Shown: positions 39,094 to 47,409, counted from the first letter of the stretch. The stretch: 64,000 nucleotides of DNA from Roseovarius tolerans (GCF_900109855.1 NZ_FOBO01000014.1:42989-106988), one strand, 5' to 3'. Translations and numbers: made by a program. The notes: generated by a model from the sequence alone, not told the origin.

Positions 39094-40572
39094 ATGAACG
39101 CCCGACCACACTTCCAACTCTTCATCGACGGTACGTGGACCGAGGGTGCCGACGGCCAGGTCATGACCTCGCAGAATCCGGCCACTGGCGAGGATTGGGC
39201 GACCTTCGCCTGCGCCTCGCCAGAAGATGTCGACCGCGCCATCACCGCCGCCCGCCGCGCGCTGAACGATCCCGCGTGGCGTGACATGACGCAAACCCTC
39301 CGCGGCAAGCTGCTCTACCGCTTGGCCGAATTGATCGAGGAGCACGCCGCCGAGATTGGCCGGATTGAGACCACCGACAGCGGCAAGCTGCTGGCCGAAA
39401 CGGCGAGCCAGACGGCTTACGTGGGCGATTACTATCGCTATTACGCCGGGCTCGCCGACAAGATTGAAGGCGCTGTCCTGCCGATCGACAAACCCGACAT
39501 GCATGTCTTTACACAGCGCGAGCCGATCGGTGTGGTCGCCGCCATCGTACCTTGGAACGCGCAGATGTTCCTGACAGCGACCAAGCTTGGTCCGGCCCTC
39601 GCCGCGGGCTGCGCCGTTGTTCTGAAAGCCTCCGAGATCGCGCCCGCACCGATGCTTGAGTTCGCCCGACTGATCGAGGCGGCTGGCTTTCCGCCGGGCG
39701 TCGTTTCCGTGATCACCGGTGATGCGGAGAGTTGCGCTATCCCGCTCACCCGCCACCCGGAGGTCGATCGCATTGCCTTCACCGGAGGGCCTGAAACGGC
39801 GCGGCACGTTGTGCGCAATTCGGCCGAGAATTTCGCCGTCACGACGCTGGAGCTGGGCGGCAAATCCCCGATCCTTGTATTCGACGACGCGGACCTTGAG
39901 GGCGCGGCCAACGGATTGATCGCTGGCAATTTTGGCGCCTCCGGCCAAAGCTGCGTCGCCGGATCCCGCGGGCTGGTGCACCGCTCCGTTCTGGATACGG
40001 TGGCGCGGAAGATCGAAGAGAAGATGAAAGGTGTTGTCATCGGAGATCCGCTTGACGCCGCTACTCAGGTCGGCCCGCTCTGCACCGCAGATCAGGTCCG
40101 CAGGATCGAGACGACACTGGCCGCGGCGGTCACCGGCGGCGCCAAAGTACGGTTCGGCGGCTCTCCGCTCGACCGGCCCGGCAACTACATGGCTCCAACG
40201 CTGGTAGAATGTGCCAACGCAGATACTGAGACCCTGCGGGTGGAGATGTTTGGGCCTGTCATGTCACTTTTGCCCTTCGACACCGAGGATGAGGCCATTG
40301 CGTTGGCCAACAACACGCAATTCGGCTTGGGTTCGGGCGTGTTTACAGAGAATCTGGCCCGCGCGCACCGGGTCTCCTCGAAGCTCAAGGCAGGTATCTG
40401 TTGGGTAAACACCTACCGCGCCGTCTCACCGATAGCGCCCTTTGGAGGCTTCGATCAGTCCGGCTACGGGCGCGAGGCGGGGCTGGACGCAATTCACGAT
40501 TACACGCGGACGAAAACCACCTGGATCAATACCTCGGCCAAACCCATGGCGAACCCATTCGTGATGCGGTAA
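39094..40572 (+). CDS. aldehyde dehydrogenase
   Basis: A 492-residue NAD(P)-dependent aldehyde dehydrogenase. The Rossmann region shows P-W-N-A-Q-M-F near 152; then come the catalytic Glu in L-E-L-G-G-K-S and Cys in G-Q-S-C-V-A-G-S-R, and C-terminal E-M-F-G-P-V-M and P-F-G-G-F-D-Q-S-G-Y-G-R-E. ATG 39094 gives the N-terminus before P-H-F-Q-L-F-I-D-G-T-W; a GTG at 39082 overlapping the preceding stop is possible. It is the last gene of the catabolic operon and oxidises the aldehyde product to an acid. Confidence 0.92.
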   Translation: MNARPHFQLFIDGTWTEGADGQVMTSQNPATGEDWATFACASPEDVDRAITAARRALNDPAWRDMTQTLRGKLLYRLAELIEEHAAEIGRIETTDSGKLLAETASQTAYVGDYYRYYAGLADKIEGAVLPIDKPDMHVFTQREPIGVVAAIVPWNAQMFLTATKLGPALAAGCAVVLKASEIAPAPMLEFARLIEAAGFPPGVVSVITGDAESCAIPLTRHPEVDRIAFTGGPETARHVVRNSAENFAVTTLELGGKSPILVFDDADLEGAANGLIAGNFGASGQSCVAGSRGLVHRSVLDTVARKIEEKMKGVVIGDPLDAATQVGPLCTADQVRRIETTLAAAVTGGAKVRFGGSPLDRPGNYMAPTLVECANADTETLRVEMFGPVMSLLPFDTEDEAIALANNTQFGLGSGVFTENLARAHRVSSKLKAGICWVNTYRAVSPIAPFGGFDQSGYGREAGLDAIHDYTRTKTTWINTSAKPMANPFVMR

Positions 40573-40686
40573 TGCTTGACAAATTGACGAGATTTTTGGC
40601 GCCCTATGCGTGCGTGCGCCCCACTACGGTCATTCGTTTGCCTCGCGGCGAAGGTCGGCTCCCCGCCGCTCCTGCTTGAGCGACGT

Positions 40687-40773
40687 GAACGGCCCATTGC
40701 TGCCTCGCGCCAAGGTGACCGGTGCTGCGGCGCAGCTTTTGGTTTGCAGCCATTTGTTCCTCGCGCAGCATTT
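40687..40773 (+). repeat. dispersed ~85-bp intergenic repeat, copy B
   Basis: GGCCCATTGCTGCC at the left, GGTGCTGCGGCGCAGCTTTT in the middle and CTCGCGCAGCATTT at the right follow the copy A pattern, with more substitutions. It lies between the aldehyde dehydrogenase and the second LysR gene. Confidence 0.6.
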
Positions 40774-40844
40774 GAAGCGGTGAGGGGCAGCAGTGCGGAA
40801 CAAGCGGTCCTTTGTGCGGCAAGGATCAATGAAGGCTTTTTGAC

Positions 40845-41768
40845 TCAGCACTCCACGATGCACTGCGATGAACCTGCTTTTGCGAAATAGGTTTGGCATG
40901 CTTCAACAAATTCTTGGACGCTTCGTCGTGGGCGCGATTTCTCGTATCCGATTGCAAGGGTAAGCGGCGGCAGATCGTCTGAAATCGGGCGAGCGACAAC
41001 TTTCGCACCTGTGTAGCTTTCCGAGGTCAGCGGTCGCATGTTGAGGATGGCGCAGCCCCGCCCAGAGGCCACGAGGCTTCGGACCATTTCGGTCGAGTTC
41101 GCATAAGCCACGACAGGTGCTTGGCGGGCACCCGGTTGGAAAAGTCCCTCGTAATACGACGCGGCAACGGGGCGGTTCAGCACGACGAGGGGCTCCTTGG
41201 CGATCTCTTCCATTGAAACCGAAATCTGCTGCGTCAAGGGGTGTGTGGCGGGCAACAGGCAGTAGGGCGGTGCTGCGATCAATGTATCGAAATCCACTGA
41301 TGGCCGTACCCCTTGTGCAACAAATAGGGCCACATCGAATGTGCCATCAAGGAGTCCGTCCTGCGCTTGGTCGTTGTCACATTCTGTCATTTCAAGCGCT
41401 ACGGTGGTACTGGCTGTTAGAAACGTATCAAGGATCTGCGGTAGGAAGGCGGGTGCGATGGGCGCATAATACCCGATCCGAAGTGTTCCGCTGAGGGCGT
41501 GCTTGAGTTCCGCCCCTTCGGTTAGCACGGACCGGTATTCTTCCAGCAAACGCTCGCATTTGCGTGCCACTGCGCGCCCGCTGGCATTAGCCTGAATGCC
41601 ACGCGCGCGGTGTCGTGTCACAAGCGTGAGATCAAACTCGGCCTCGACTTGGTCAATTGCGGACGAAATCGCAGAGGCTGCAATGTTCAACTCGCCCGCC
41701 GCTTTGGCGATATTGCCGTGGCGTAAGGCGGTCGTGAAATATTCCATTGCTTTCAAGGTGAGCGCCAT
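40845..41768 (-). CDS. LysR-type regulator 2
   Basis: A 307-residue LysR regulator with the helix-turn-helix at about 8-60 (Y-F-T-T-A-L-R-H-G-N-I-A-K-A-A-G-E-L, then S-A-I-S-S-A-I-D-Q) and an effector domain (L-R-I-G-Y-Y-A-P-I-A-P near 92, then A-L-F-V-A-Q-G-V). It is divergent from the membrane hydroxylase with 92 bp between starts, so that gene is its likely target. Another possibility is that it responds to the aldehyde pathway to its left. GC content is lower than in core genes. Confidence 0.85.
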   Translation of the reverse strand: MALTLKAMEYFTTALRHGNIAKAAGELNIAASAISSAIDQVEAEFDLTLVTRHRARGIQANASGRAVARKCERLLEEYRSVLTEGAELKHALSGTLRIGYYAPIAPAFLPQILDTFLTASTTVALEMTECDNDQAQDGLLDGTFDVALFVAQGVRPSVDFDTLIAAPPYCLLPATHPLTQQISVSMEEIAKEPLVVLNRPVAASYYEGLFQPGARQAPVVAYANSTEMVRSLVASGRGCAILNMRPLTSESYTGAKVVARPISDDLPPLTLAIGYEKSRPRRSVQEFVEACQTYFAKAGSSQCIVEC

Positions 41769-41860
41769 TCAAAACCCCGTATTTTTCGATGTTCAATATC
41801 TGATAATACTATTTTTCAGATGATGAAGGCCATGCCAATATAGGACACACTGCCCCTGCC

Positions 41861-42859
41861 ATGAGGCCCACCATGTCCGACGCTCCCCTCAAAGGCTGGA
41901 ACCACACGCCCGAGGTTCCGCTTCAAGTTTCACCGTTCTTCAGCTGGCCGCCTCGCCCGATGGCGATGGCCAAGTGGGTGTTCAATTCGTGGTTTTTCAT
42001 GACCGAAAAGCTGATCATCGTCGGGATCGCCTTCATTTCATTCTACTGGTTGCAGCCGTCGCTGGACGTGACACGCACGCTCGCCTTTGGCTGGATTGCC
42101 GAAATGTTCATCCGCAACGTGATCCTGATGAGCGTCGTTGCAGGCGGTCTGCACCTTTATTTCTTCACCTTCACCAAACAGGAGCAGAAGTTGAAGTATG
42201 ACGCCCGCCCGCTGATGAAAAACGGGCGGCAGTTCACGTTGGGCGGGCAAATCCGCGACAATATGTTCTGGACAATTGCCAGCGGCGTCACCGTCTGGAC
42301 CGCCTATGAGGTGCTGATGTTCTGGGCCATGGCCAACGGCTATGCCCCCATGTTGACTTGGGCCGCGCACCCGATCTGGTTTATCGCGCTGTTCCTGCTG
42401 ATCCCTGTTTGGGAGAGCTTTTACTTCTACTGGATCCACCGCGCGCTGCACGTCCCGTTTCTGTATAAACACGTGCACGCACTGCATCATCGCAACATCA
42501 ACGTTGGGCCGTGGTCGGGCCTGTCGATGCACCCTGTCGAACACCTGATCTTTCTCGGGTCGGTTTTGGTCCACTTCGTGGTCGCGGCGCATCCGGTCCA
42601 CATCCTGTTCCACTTGCAATACTACGCCCTGACGGCGGCCACGACCCATACAGGGTTTGAGGGGATGGTGATCAAGGATAAGAACCGCCTGAAGCTCGGC
42701 ACGTTTCACCACCAGATGCATCATCGCTATTTCGAGTGTAACTACGGCTCGCTCGAATTGCCGTGGGACAAGTGGTTCGGTTCGTTCCATGACGGCACCG
42801 TTGAATCTGACGCTAAAATCCGCAAACGGCGCAAGACATTCACCAACGGGGCCAGATGA
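41861..42859 (+). CDS. sterol desaturase / fatty acid hydroxylase family membrane protein
   Basis: A 332-residue di-iron membrane enzyme. Hydrophobic helices run from about 35 to 110, 135 to 165, and 170 to 195. The His boxes follow: H-R-A-L-H near 197, H-A-L-H-H near 208, and H-H-Q-M-H-H-R near 286. Members hydroxylate or desaturate lipids or alkyl chains using oxygen. A start at ATG 41873 (M-S-D-A-P-L-K-G-W) is also possible and resembles family N-termini better. The next feature, 40 bp on, is a displaced recombinase 3' end. The substrate is unknown. Confidence 0.85.
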   Translation: MRPTMSDAPLKGWNHTPEVPLQVSPFFSWPPRPMAMAKWVFNSWFFMTEKLIIVGIAFISFYWLQPSLDVTRTLAFGWIAEMFIRNVILMSVVAGGLHLYFFTFTKQEQKLKYDARPLMKNGRQFTLGGQIRDNMFWTIASGVTVWTAYEVLMFWAMANGYAPMLTWAAHPIWFIALFLLIPVWESFYFYWIHRALHVPFLYKHVHALHHRNINVGPWSGLSMHPVEHLIFLGSVLVHFVVAAHPVHILFHLQYYALTAATTHTGFEGMVIKDKNRLKLGTFHHQMHHRYFECNYGSLELPWDKWFGSFHDGTVESDAKIRKRRKTFTNGAR

Positions 42860-42898
42860 TATGGGCGGGATGACGGTCAAAGACCTGGACGATGCCAC

Positions 42899-43028
42899 GG
42901 GCCGGTTGCTATTGGGCCACACGAAGATGGACAGCACTGTCAGATACCTCGGCGTCGAGCTTGAGGATGCTCTTGCGATCTCAGAGGCCATAGAAATCTA
43001 AGAACTTAGGCCGTCGGTGAAGACGGCC
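42899..43028 (+). pseudogene. displaced 3' end of the tyrosine recombinase, with its terminator
   Basis: Bases 42903-43001 encode L-L-L-G-H-T-K-M-D-S-T-V-R-Y-L-G followed by V-E-L-E-D-A-L-A-I, matching the last 33 residues of the recombinase at 34092-34724. The first ~38 bases are identical; the rest is about 78% identical with mainly silent changes. A 7-bp GGCCGTC/GACGGCC terminator (43009-43028) is also retained. No start codon or upstream catalytic part is present. Confidence 0.85.
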
Positions 43029-43106
43029 CTGAATGGCCGTTGATCGGTAGCGCCGGTGCTGCGACGCAGCTTTGCCAGACCAGCCGCTCATGCAGCGCGA
43101 AGCATT
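43024..43106 (+). repeat. dispersed ~85-bp intergenic repeat, copy C
   Basis: GGTGCTGCGACGCAGCTTTG and a later CAGCGCGAAGCATT agree with copies A, B, D and E, though the middle is altered. It follows the recombinase terminator directly and overlaps its last bases. Confidence 0.55.
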
Positions 43107-43224
43107 GTCCAAGGGCGAGCGACGGCAGCGCGGGACAGGGCTGTTGTTGAACGCCGCAAGGACAGCGACTTTTCGGCTCGCGTCTGGTATGATCAGGAAG
43201 GACCTCTTGCCGAAAAGCCTCGCC

Positions 43225-44037
43225 ATGACCAACATCGATTCAGACTTCTCCGGCTCCATCCCCGAGGTCTACGACAGTCACCTCGTGCCGATCCTCTTCG
43301 AAGGCTATGCCGCCGATCTGGCTGGTCGGGTAGCAAAAGCAGACCCGACCGCTGTGCTGGAGGTGGCAGCAGGTAGCGGTGCAGTCTTACGCGCGCTTGC
43401 ACCGCGCCTGAACGACGGGTGCCGCTATGTCGTCAGCGACATCAATCCGGCCATGCTCGAACGCGCCCGACAGCGTTATTCGGACGACAGGCTCGAATGG
43501 CGGGAGGCGAACGCGATGTCACTGCCCTTCGAGGACGAAACCTTCGATATCGTCCTGTGCCAGTTCGGCGTGATGTTTTTCCCGGACCACATCAAGGGAT
43601 TTTCCGAGATCCTCCGGGTTCTTCGGCCGGGCGGTCGCTTCATCTTCAACAGCTGGGGTCCACTCGAAACGAACGATTTCGCGCATATCGCCCTCGAGAC
43701 GTTGATTGCGTTGTATCCTGAGGACCCTCCGCTCTTTCTCGCCAGGACCCCGTATGGATACGCCGAGACGTCCCGGATCGAGGCCGATCTGGCGGCGGCC
43801 GGTTTCAAGCGTATTCGGATCGAGACTGTCGAGTTGCAGAGCCACGCCGGTTCGGCCGACGCCTTCGCCTTCGGTCAGACCTACGGGTCACCCCTCCGTC
43901 TTGAAATCGAGGCGCGCGGCAAGCCACCCCTGCCACAAGTCCGGGCGGCCTTTGAAAACGCGCTCGTGACGCGATTTGGGAGGGGTCAAATCACCGGACG
44001 GATGACGGCGCTCGTGACCGAGGCCATCGCACCCTGA
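43225..44037 (+). CDS. class I SAM-dependent methyltransferase
   Basis: A 270-residue methyltransferase: motif I V-L-E-V-A-A-G-S-G-A-V near 42, S-D-I-N-P-A-M after strand two, L-P-F-E-D-E-T-F-D-I-V-L-C-Q-F-G-V-M-F-F for strands four and five, and L-R-P-G-G-R-F-I-F-N-S-W. This is the UbiE/COQ5-like methyltransferase-11 group with an extra C-terminal domain of about 110 residues. ATG 43225 is chosen because upstream in-frame codons run through repeat copy C. The substrate is unknown; no neighbour explains it. Confidence 0.82.
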   Translation: MTNIDSDFSGSIPEVYDSHLVPILFEGYAADLAGRVAKADPTAVLEVAAGSGAVLRALAPRLNDGCRYVVSDINPAMLERARQRYSDDRLEWREANAMSLPFEDETFDIVLCQFGVMFFPDHIKGFSEILRVLRPGGRFIFNSWGPLETNDFAHIALETLIALYPEDPPLFLARTPYGYAETSRIEADLAAAGFKRIRIETVELQSHAGSADAFAFGQTYGSPLRLEIEARGKPPLPQVRAAFENALVTRFGRGQITGRMTALVTEAIAP

Positions 44038-44210
44038 GGGCCGCCCCGCCCTTCACCAGCGTGTGCCAAGGGCGCGCATTGGCCCTGCAGTGGAGCCCTT
44101 TCCAAGTCGTCTGAGTGCTTGACGTCACCGCAACGGCATGATCGCTTTGCGCTCGCAGAGCAAATCCACTTTCCGTCCGCGCGTATCGACCCAGACATGG
44201 TTGGCGTTCT

Positions 44211-44292
44211 CGGCCCATTCCGGCCATTGACCAACCGAATTGACGCTGCGACGCAGCTTTCGCATTGCAGCCGTTCGTGTATCGCGCAGCAA
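44211..44292 (+). repeat. dispersed ~85-bp intergenic repeat, copy D
   Basis: One of the best-kept copies: CGGCCCATTC, then TTGACGCTGCGACGCAGCTT, CGCATTGCAGCCGTTCGTG and TCGCGCAGCAATT. It is nearly identical to copy E in the core. Confidence 0.72.
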
Positions 44293-44500
44293 TTTACAAT
44301 TGTGAAAGAAACAGGGCGCAGACATTTGCGCCGTTCAGCTTTGGAACTCGGAGTGTTGCCGGGGCGGCTGACGGTTACAGTCGCAGGTCTGCACGTCAAA
44401 GGGTCTCGACCACCTCGCAGTGGCGTTGGTGAGAGCTGGATTTTTCTGACGGGTGAACATCACCTGTCACATCCCTGTAGCGAATCAACAGTAACAGTCA

Positions 44501-44514
44501 TGGAAACGTTTCCA
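44501..44514 (+). promoter_or_regulatory. LacI-family operator-like palindrome
   Basis: TGGAAACGTTTCCA, a perfect 14-bp palindrome with the central CG typical of LacI/GalR-family operators, 44 bp before the truncated LacI-type gene. It looks like an autoregulatory site or the operator of a lost operon. Confidence 0.6.
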
Positions 44515-44558
44515 TAAAGTTTCCTGTGGACACTTTCTGAACCGAAAAGACTGCTTGG

Positions 44559-44693
44559 ATGGACTATAGGCAGAAAATTACCATCAAGGATGTCGCGCGC
44601 AAGGCCGGGTGCGGAATCGCCACGGCAAGTCGGGTCCTGAACTTCGGGGCCGCTGAAATCGAGGCAGCTCCGACGTTCGAAACGCTGAAATGA
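44559..44693 (+). pseudogene. truncated LacI-family regulator (DNA-binding domain only)
   Basis: A 44-codon frame opens M-D-Y-R-Q-K-I-T-I-K-D-V-A-R-K-A-G and continues I-A-T-A-S-R-V-L-N, the LacI helix-turn-helix with its hinge start. It then loses similarity after N-F-G and stops at 44691. The effector-binding domain of about 280 residues is absent; the following 290 bp contain no trace of it. It is probably a decayed gene, though a free DNA-binding domain could still bind weakly. Confidence 0.75.
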
Positions 44694-44935
44694 CGCTTCG
44701 AATCTCTGAAGAGGATTTAGGTCCGCTCATAAGGGACGCAAAACAGGCTGACGAAGAAATCCGCTCAGTCTTTCGCACGCCTTCGATCGCCTGACGACCC
44801 CAGGGACCAAGGTGACGACAATCTGACGAGACTACGCTCAAGGCTTGCAAGCGATCGTTCGGTCGTCTGCGACTGTGGTTGCGTGGACTCTTGGGAGACT
44901 GCGCTCGGCGAAAGCGGTGCCTGAAGAACAGAAAA

Positions 44936-44960
44936 AGCCGCGGCCAGTAAGGCCGCGGCT
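44936..44960. terminator. strong hairpin ending cassette copy 2
   Basis: A 10-bp AGCCGCGGCC/GGCCGCGGCT stem with loop AGTAA, 23 bp after the 117-aa gene's stop on the minus strand, continuing into TTTTTC. It corresponds to 28612-28638 in copy 1. Confidence 0.85.
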
Positions 44961-44983
44961 ATCGCATTTTTTGGCGGCTGATT

Positions 44984-45337
44984 TTACCGGAAAGCGGCCA
45001 GCAAATCGCTGATCCGGGCACCGTACCACCGCAGGGCGGTGTCGACACAGTATCCCGCACGCAGGCTCAACCCGTCGAGCTTTCCGGCTTGGGCCGCGGC
45101 GAGCGCATCGTGGATGGTCCGCAGCGCACTGTGGACAAGACGTGTGTCCGGGAATACGGATCCTGACTGCGAATGCAGATCGCATAGTGCATCGAACGCA
45201 ACCTCATCGTTCGCGATGTCGAGCAGGTCGCACAGTCCGGCGCCGTGACGACGCAGGAAATCGGTTGCATCGAGGGCGGCCTCGGCGGCTCTGTCGGTCC
45301 CGCCATGATCCGTGGCGGGGTGTGAAGTGGTGAGCAT
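44984..45337 (-). CDS. hypothetical 117-aa protein, cassette copy 2
   Basis: Paralog of the 115-aa protein at 28670-29017. It shares F-L-R-R-H-G-A-G-L-C-D-L-L, F-D-A-L-C-D-L-H-S-Q-S-G, R-A-G-Y-C-V-D-T-A-L-R-W-Y-G-A-R-I-S-D-L-L and the final A-F-R. The three core Cys are conserved. The N-terminal 15 residues differ. GGGAG stands 7 nt before ATG 45337, as in copy 1. Its leader folds the same way with compensating base changes, so the regulation seems to be conserved together with the protein. Function unknown. Confidence 0.72.
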   Translation of the reverse strand: MLTTSHPATDHGGTDRAAEAALDATDFLRRHGAGLCDLLDIANDEVAFDALCDLHSQSGSVFPDTRLVHSALRTIHDALAAAQAGKLDGLSLRAGYCVDTALRWYGARISDLLAAFR

Positions 45338-45347
45338 GAATGCACTC

Positions 45348-45395
45348 CCGACATCCAGCCCGTGGCGTGTGCCACGCGTTTCTCGCTGGTGTCAG
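45348..45395 (-). promoter_or_regulatory. structured leader RNA of the 117-aa gene, copy 2
   Basis: The same 48-nt layout as 29028-29075: CUGACA, CCAGC, 7-nt bulge GAGAAAC, GCGUGGC-ACAC-GCCACGG, GCUGG, one base, UGUCGG plus GGGAG. Two pairs of the top stem differ from copy 1 on both strands and keep pairing (U-A to C-G and C-G to U-A in the plus-strand reading). Confidence 0.65.
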
Positions 45396-45579
45396 ATCGG
45401 CCGATGCCCGGGCGTGCGGTGGGTTGCCGGTGGCAGATGGTGTCGCGGGGGCAGTGGTCTCCTTGATCGTTGCTGTCTCGTGGCTCGGTGCTCGTAGTCT
45501 GAACGTTGGCTCTTTCGGGCAAAGCGGAAGTGGAAATCTTCAGTTCTGTCGAAATTTTTTTGGTGTGCCCCGATGAAGG

Positions 45580-45610
45580 GTGCGCCCGGCGTGCGAGAGG
45601 CCGGGCGCAC
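45580..45610. terminator. hairpin after the 113-aa gene, copy 2
   Basis: A 10-bp GTGCGCCCGG/CCGGGCGCAC stem, seven bases after the stop on the minus strand. It corresponds to 29242-29274. Confidence 0.55.
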
Positions 45611-45616
45611 AGTCGT

Positions 45617-45958
45617 TCAGCCTGTTGCAGCTTGTGCCGCCCGGGCATCGCGCGACCCGTCGAGCAGCTCGCAGATCTCCTCGACGGCTGGGTCGAACGG
45701 TTCGATCCGACTGAATCGGGCGGCTTCGACGCGGTCCAGATCGTGGACATGGCGCAGGGCCAACAGGTCATCAAGCGCGTCGAGTTCTCGGTTCAGTCTC
45801 CGGGTCAATGGCGGCGCGAGGGACAGGTCGTCGATCAGACGCTGGACTCGCTGCAAGGCGACTGGCCCGCCGAGCAGATGGGCCGCTGAGGCCAGGGCGG
45901 CGCAGTTGCCAACGATGAACCCTGCGCAAGGCGAGGGGCTGAAGATATCCTTGGGCAT
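45617..45958 (-). CDS. hypothetical 113-aa protein, cassette copy 2
   Basis: Paralog of 29283-29624 with the same length. Shared blocks include M-P-K-D, F-x-P-S-P, N-C-x-A-L-x-S-A-A, L-L-G-G-P, R-R-L-N-R-E-L-D-A-L-D-D-L-L-A-L-R-H-V, D-L-D-R-V-E-A-A-R-F and P-A-V-E-E-I-C. Divergence is spread evenly, including at third positions, so the duplication is old and both copies appear to have been kept under selection. No motif suggests a function. Confidence 0.72.
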   Translation of the reverse strand: MPKDIFSPSPCAGFIVGNCAALASAAHLLGGPVALQRVQRLIDDLSLAPPLTRRLNRELDALDDLLALRHVHDLDRVEAARFSRIEPFDPAVEEICELLDGSRDARAAQAATG

Positions 45959-45967
45959 TTCAGATGG

Positions 45968-46007
45968 TCCTTCTCATCCGTGCCAACCCCCTGTGGGTCG
46001 GCGTCAG
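45968..46007 (-). promoter_or_regulatory. structured leader of the 113-aa gene, copy 2
   Basis: On the minus strand CUGAC, an 8-bp hairpin (45982-46002, GCCGACCC/GGGUUGGC, one G-U pair) and GGCACGGAUGAGAAGGACC. The flank is the same as in copy 1, while the stem bases differ and still pair. Confidence 0.6.
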
Positions 46008-46064
46008 AACGCCGCCGCGCTGCCCATTTGCGCTGCGTCGGGGATGAGTTTGGCCATTGTTCGG

Positions 46065-46450
46065 TCAGACGAAGGAAAAACTTTTGCCGACCCATATGCG
46101 CGTGTCGTTCGGGACCCCGAGGCCCTGCCCTTGGTGTAGCCGAACGCCCGCCACTGCGATCTCGGCCTCGAATTCTCTGCCGATGGCGAGGATGCCTATC
46201 CGCCGCAGGCCGCGCGGATCGAATGCGAGGTCAGTCCTGTGCGGGGCCACCGGGTCGAAGGGGACAACATGCGTCTGCCAGTACTCGGTCGCAATGACCG
46301 ACGTCCGGTACGACTGCCAAGGACGGTTCAGCGCGTCGGTGCGCAGGCGGATGCCGTCGAGGGTCTAAAGGTAGGAAATCTCCTGCTGCAGAGGGCGATC
46401 AAAGTCGGTCATGCTCGGCGTCAATCACACCGCCAAGAATAGTCGGCATC
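46065..46450 (-). pseudogene. broken CIA30-like gene, cassette copy 2
   Basis: Reading from the right, a remnant of the N-terminal I-L-G-G-V-I-D region is followed by unrelated bases and a stop near 46366. The C-terminal half then resumes as R-L-R-T-D-A-L-N-R-P-W-Q and runs to R-R-I-G-I-L-A-I-G-R-E-F. About 190 bp of the centre, present at 29806-30297, is missing. The end runs about 20 codons past the usual stop. The cassette's first gene is therefore dispensable, at least in this copy. Confidence 0.78.
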
Positions 46451-46584
46451 TAATAGATCCTATGGCATTAAATCTCCCGCGCGCATGCCTGTCGGCGGAT
46501 TGCGAGAAACTGTGGTAAACTCCGACCTGGAACTTGGCGGCGCTGAACAGAAGTCGGTTCGCGCCGGAACGGAAGGAGGCGGTC

Positions 46585-47409
46585 GTGGGAGACACAAGAG
46601 CCTTTGCGGAACTGGAAAAGCGGGAATGGTCCGAACCCGACGTCGCGGGTGCCTATGCGAGCGGGTTCTCGAAAGCCTCGGACATGGTCGTCCCGCACCT
46701 CGTCGCCGCCGTGGATGCGGGGCCAGACACAGATGTGCTCGACCTCTGTTGCGGTCACGGCAATGTCTCGGCGGGTCTTGTGGGGGTCGGCGCGCGGGTT
46801 ACCGGCCTCGATTTCTCCGCTGCCATGCTCGAGCTCGCACGCGCAGCGGTGCCCGGCGCGCGTTTCGTAAGTGGCGATGCGATGCAGCTTTCGTTTCCAG
46901 ATGCGAGCTTTGACGCGGTGACCATTGGCTTCGGCATGCCCCATGTCCCCGAACCGCCCCGCGTCGTGGCGGAAGTACGCCGCGTTCTAAAACCGGGCGG
47001 GCGGATCGCCTTTTCGACTTGGTGCGGTCCCGAGGTGGATGGTGCCTTCGGCTACGTCTTTGGCGCGATCGGGTCACATGGATCGCCGGAAATCGTCTTG
47101 CCTCCCGGGCCGGGCGCCAACGACTACGCCGACCCGGACATCGCCTATCCGGTGCTGGAAGCCGCAGGCTTCGGGAAGTTCCGCTGCGAGGTCGTCGCCT
47201 CCTGTTGGCACGTGAACGATCCGGGTCTCGCCTTCGACTTTTTTCGCGACGGCACCGCCCGAGGTGGTGCGCTTCTCCGTCCGCAACCAGATGTTCACGC
47301 GAGTGCCATCCGGGCTGCGGTGGTTGAGAGAGTGCTTGAAAACCATGGTGATGGCCCGGAATGGATAATTCCGATGCCGGCCGTTGTCATTTCCGCTCAG
47401 GCCATCTGA
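46585..47409 (+). CDS. class I SAM-dependent methyltransferase
   Basis: A 274-residue methyltransferase of the UbiE-like group: V-L-D-L-C-C-G-H-G-N-V near residue 53, G-L-D-F-S-A-A-M, F-P-D-A-S-F-D-A-V-T-I-G-F-G-M, and L-K-P-G-G-R-I-A-F-S-T-W. The GTG at 46585 is preferred because GGAAGGAGG lies 5-13 nt before it; the earlier in-frame ATG at 46534 has no such site. It is followed after 27 bp by a truncated nitronate monooxygenase gene, with which it probably formed an operon before the truncation. Confidence 0.82.
   Translation: MGDTRAFAELEKREWSEPDVAGAYASGFSKASDMVVPHLVAAVDAGPDTDVLDLCCGHGNVSAGLVGVGARVTGLDFSAAMLELARAAVPGARFVSGDAMQLSFPDASFDAVTIGFGMPHVPEPPRVVAEVRRVLKPGGRIAFSTWCGPEVDGAFGYVFGAIGSHGSPEIVLPPGPGANDYADPDIAYPVLEAAGFGKFRCEVVASCWHVNDPGLAFDFFRDGTARGGALLRPQPDVHASAIRAAVVERVLENHGDGPEWIIPMPAVVISAQAI

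Larger units (their letters stand above)
44038..44558. other. 521-bp intergenic region with repeat D and a LacI-type operator
   Basis: No gene is supported; an open frame at 44119-44517 crosses the dispersed repeat. It holds repeat copy D and the palindrome at 44501-44514. Confidence 0.5.

Noticed and set aside
44119..44517. Plus-strand frame of 132 codons
   Set aside because: Runs through repeat copy D and the operator-like palindrome; no ribosome site or family features.
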